Shown here piece by piece: positions 63,471 through 64,000 of a DNA stretch of 64,000 nt. The notes under the pieces were generated by a model. The model was not told the DNA's origin and made no database searches. It was given only the letters and a program-made list of their open reading frames with translations. Within the stretch, counting starts at the first letter, position 1; each line of letters begins with the position of its first letter. The DNA is taken from contig NZ_CP029463.1 of the NCBI RefSeq assembly GCF_003148385.1, positions 310,001 to 374,000 of the forward strand, read 5' to 3'. The DNA comes from Flavobacterium sediminis (GTDB taxonomy: Bacteria; Bacteroidota; Bacteroidia; Flavobacteriales; Flavobacteriaceae). The position numbers and the translations under genes are program-made.

Positions 63471-64000
63471 TTAGAATTCAATTTTACTAACTTCTTGTTG
63501 CGCCTGGCGGAACTCATTGATTACATTTTCAACAATTGTATCAACCGGCAATATCTCATGGATAACTCCTGCAATTTGTCCGATCTCTAATTCGCCTTCT
63601 ACCAAATCGCCTTCAAACATTCCTTTTTTAGCTCTTGCTCTTCCTAAAAGTGCTTTTAAGTCTTCCGGCGTAGGACATTTTGCATACAATTCCTGTAAGT
63701 CATTGTAGAATTTATTCCTGATCAAACGAACGGGTGCTAACTCTTTTAATGTCAACATCGTGTCACCTTCATTGGTTTCCACAATCGTTTTCTTATAATT
63801 TTCGTGTGAACTTGATTCAACAGATGCGGCAAAACGGCTTCCCATCTGCACACCATCAGCTCCTAAAACCATAGCGGCAAGCATTCCTCTTCCTGTGGCA
63901 ATACCTCCGGCAGCAATTAACGGAATCGTCACTCTTTCTTTTACCATCGGAATCAATGTCAGTGTGGTTGTTTCGTCTCTTCCGTTATGTCCACCGGCTT
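63471..64000 (-). CDS. Nitronate monooxygenase / NPD-family flavoprotein, C-terminal part (start outside window)
   Basis: The frame is open to the window's right edge on the minus strand, reading AGGHNGRDETTTLTLIP before the internal Met. AGGHNGR, IPLIAAGGIATGRGMLAAM and LGADGVQMGSRF are the FMN-phosphate-binding motifs of the 2-nitropropane dioxygenase family. About 176 residues are visible. Members oxidise alkyl nitronates or act in fatty-acid-like reductions; the exact substrate is not given. Confidence 0.85.
   Translation of the reverse strand, partial: AGGHNGRDETTTLTLIPMVKERVTIPLIAAGGIATGRGMLAAMVLGADGVQMGSRFAASVESSSHENYKKTIVETNEGDTMLTLKELAPVRLIRNKFYNDLQELYAKCPTPEDLKALLGRARAKKGMFEGDLVEGELEIGQIAGVIHEILPVDTIVENVINEFRQAQQEVSKIEF

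Noticed and set aside
1..64000. CRISPR array, tRNA or rRNA genes
   Set aside because: No regularly spaced direct repeats, no cloverleaf-like T-loop patterns and no rRNA-like stretches were seen by eye; a tRNA scan was not possible.

Overview
The window looks like a chromosomal segment of a low-GC member of the Flavobacteriaceae, close to Flavobacterium. The evidence is the set of protein families (DUF5606, DUF349, OstA-like, 2TM domain, IS1096-passenger-like, PafA phosphatase), a Bacteroidetes-type N-acyl-citrulline arginine pathway, and promoters with the TAnnTTTG -7 element of this phylum. I see no rRNA, tRNA, CRISPR array, prophage or complete insertion sequence.

Layout. 1-7.2 kb: housekeeping genes on the plus strand (OstA-like end, class III aminotransferase, TPR protein, DUF368 lipid-carrier transporter, aroE, DUF349 protein). 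7.2-15.6 kb: small accessory units (aldo/keto reductase with an AraC regulator, LysR with a YeiH-type exporter, Dps, type II NADH dehydrogenase, DUF808, VOC protein), including two gene-poor stretches with small ORF candidates and a MITE-like inverted repeat. 15.7-17.8 kb: mazG, DUF5606 and def on the minus strand. 17.9-26.1 kb: a compact plus-strand arginine operon (GNAT, argG, argC, argD, transcarbamylase, argB, argE-like, argH) with an Lrp-type regulator converging on its end. The transcarbamylase carries Val at the residue that separates acetyl- from succinyl-ornithine enzymes, so the pathway probably runs on N-succinyl intermediates. 26.6-29.7 kb: ruvX, mqo, dapD.

29.7-43.0 kb is a cell-surface glycan locus, probably for lipopolysaccharide or lipooligosaccharide core. 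It holds a WaaP/Kdo-type kinase, a GT9 heptosyltransferase-like enzyme, several GT2 and GT4 enzymes, a paralogous pair of CgeB-like transferases, a polysaccharide deacetylase and three abutting sulfotransferase genes. Genes switch strand often and the right half looks especially AT-rich, as expected of a variable surface locus. 43.0-46.8 kb: Sua5, CCA-adding enzyme, GNAT, heme A synthase. 46.8-52.7 kb: a membrane Ntn-hydrolase and a LytS/LytR-type two-component operon with 2TM proteins and a GT39 enzyme. 52.8-64 kb: metabolic and housekeeping genes (VOC, IS1096-like, nucleoid-associated protein, YfcC, TetR with AarF kinase, sucC, lysA, PafA, nitronate monooxygenase end).

A striking feature is four reading-frame breaks (mqo, a GT2 gene, a GT4 gene and ctaA). 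Each is repaired by adding one G or C to a short G/C homopolymer. This looks more like under-called homopolymers in the assembly than four real pseudogenes, although the six-G tract in the GT4 gene could be phase-variable.
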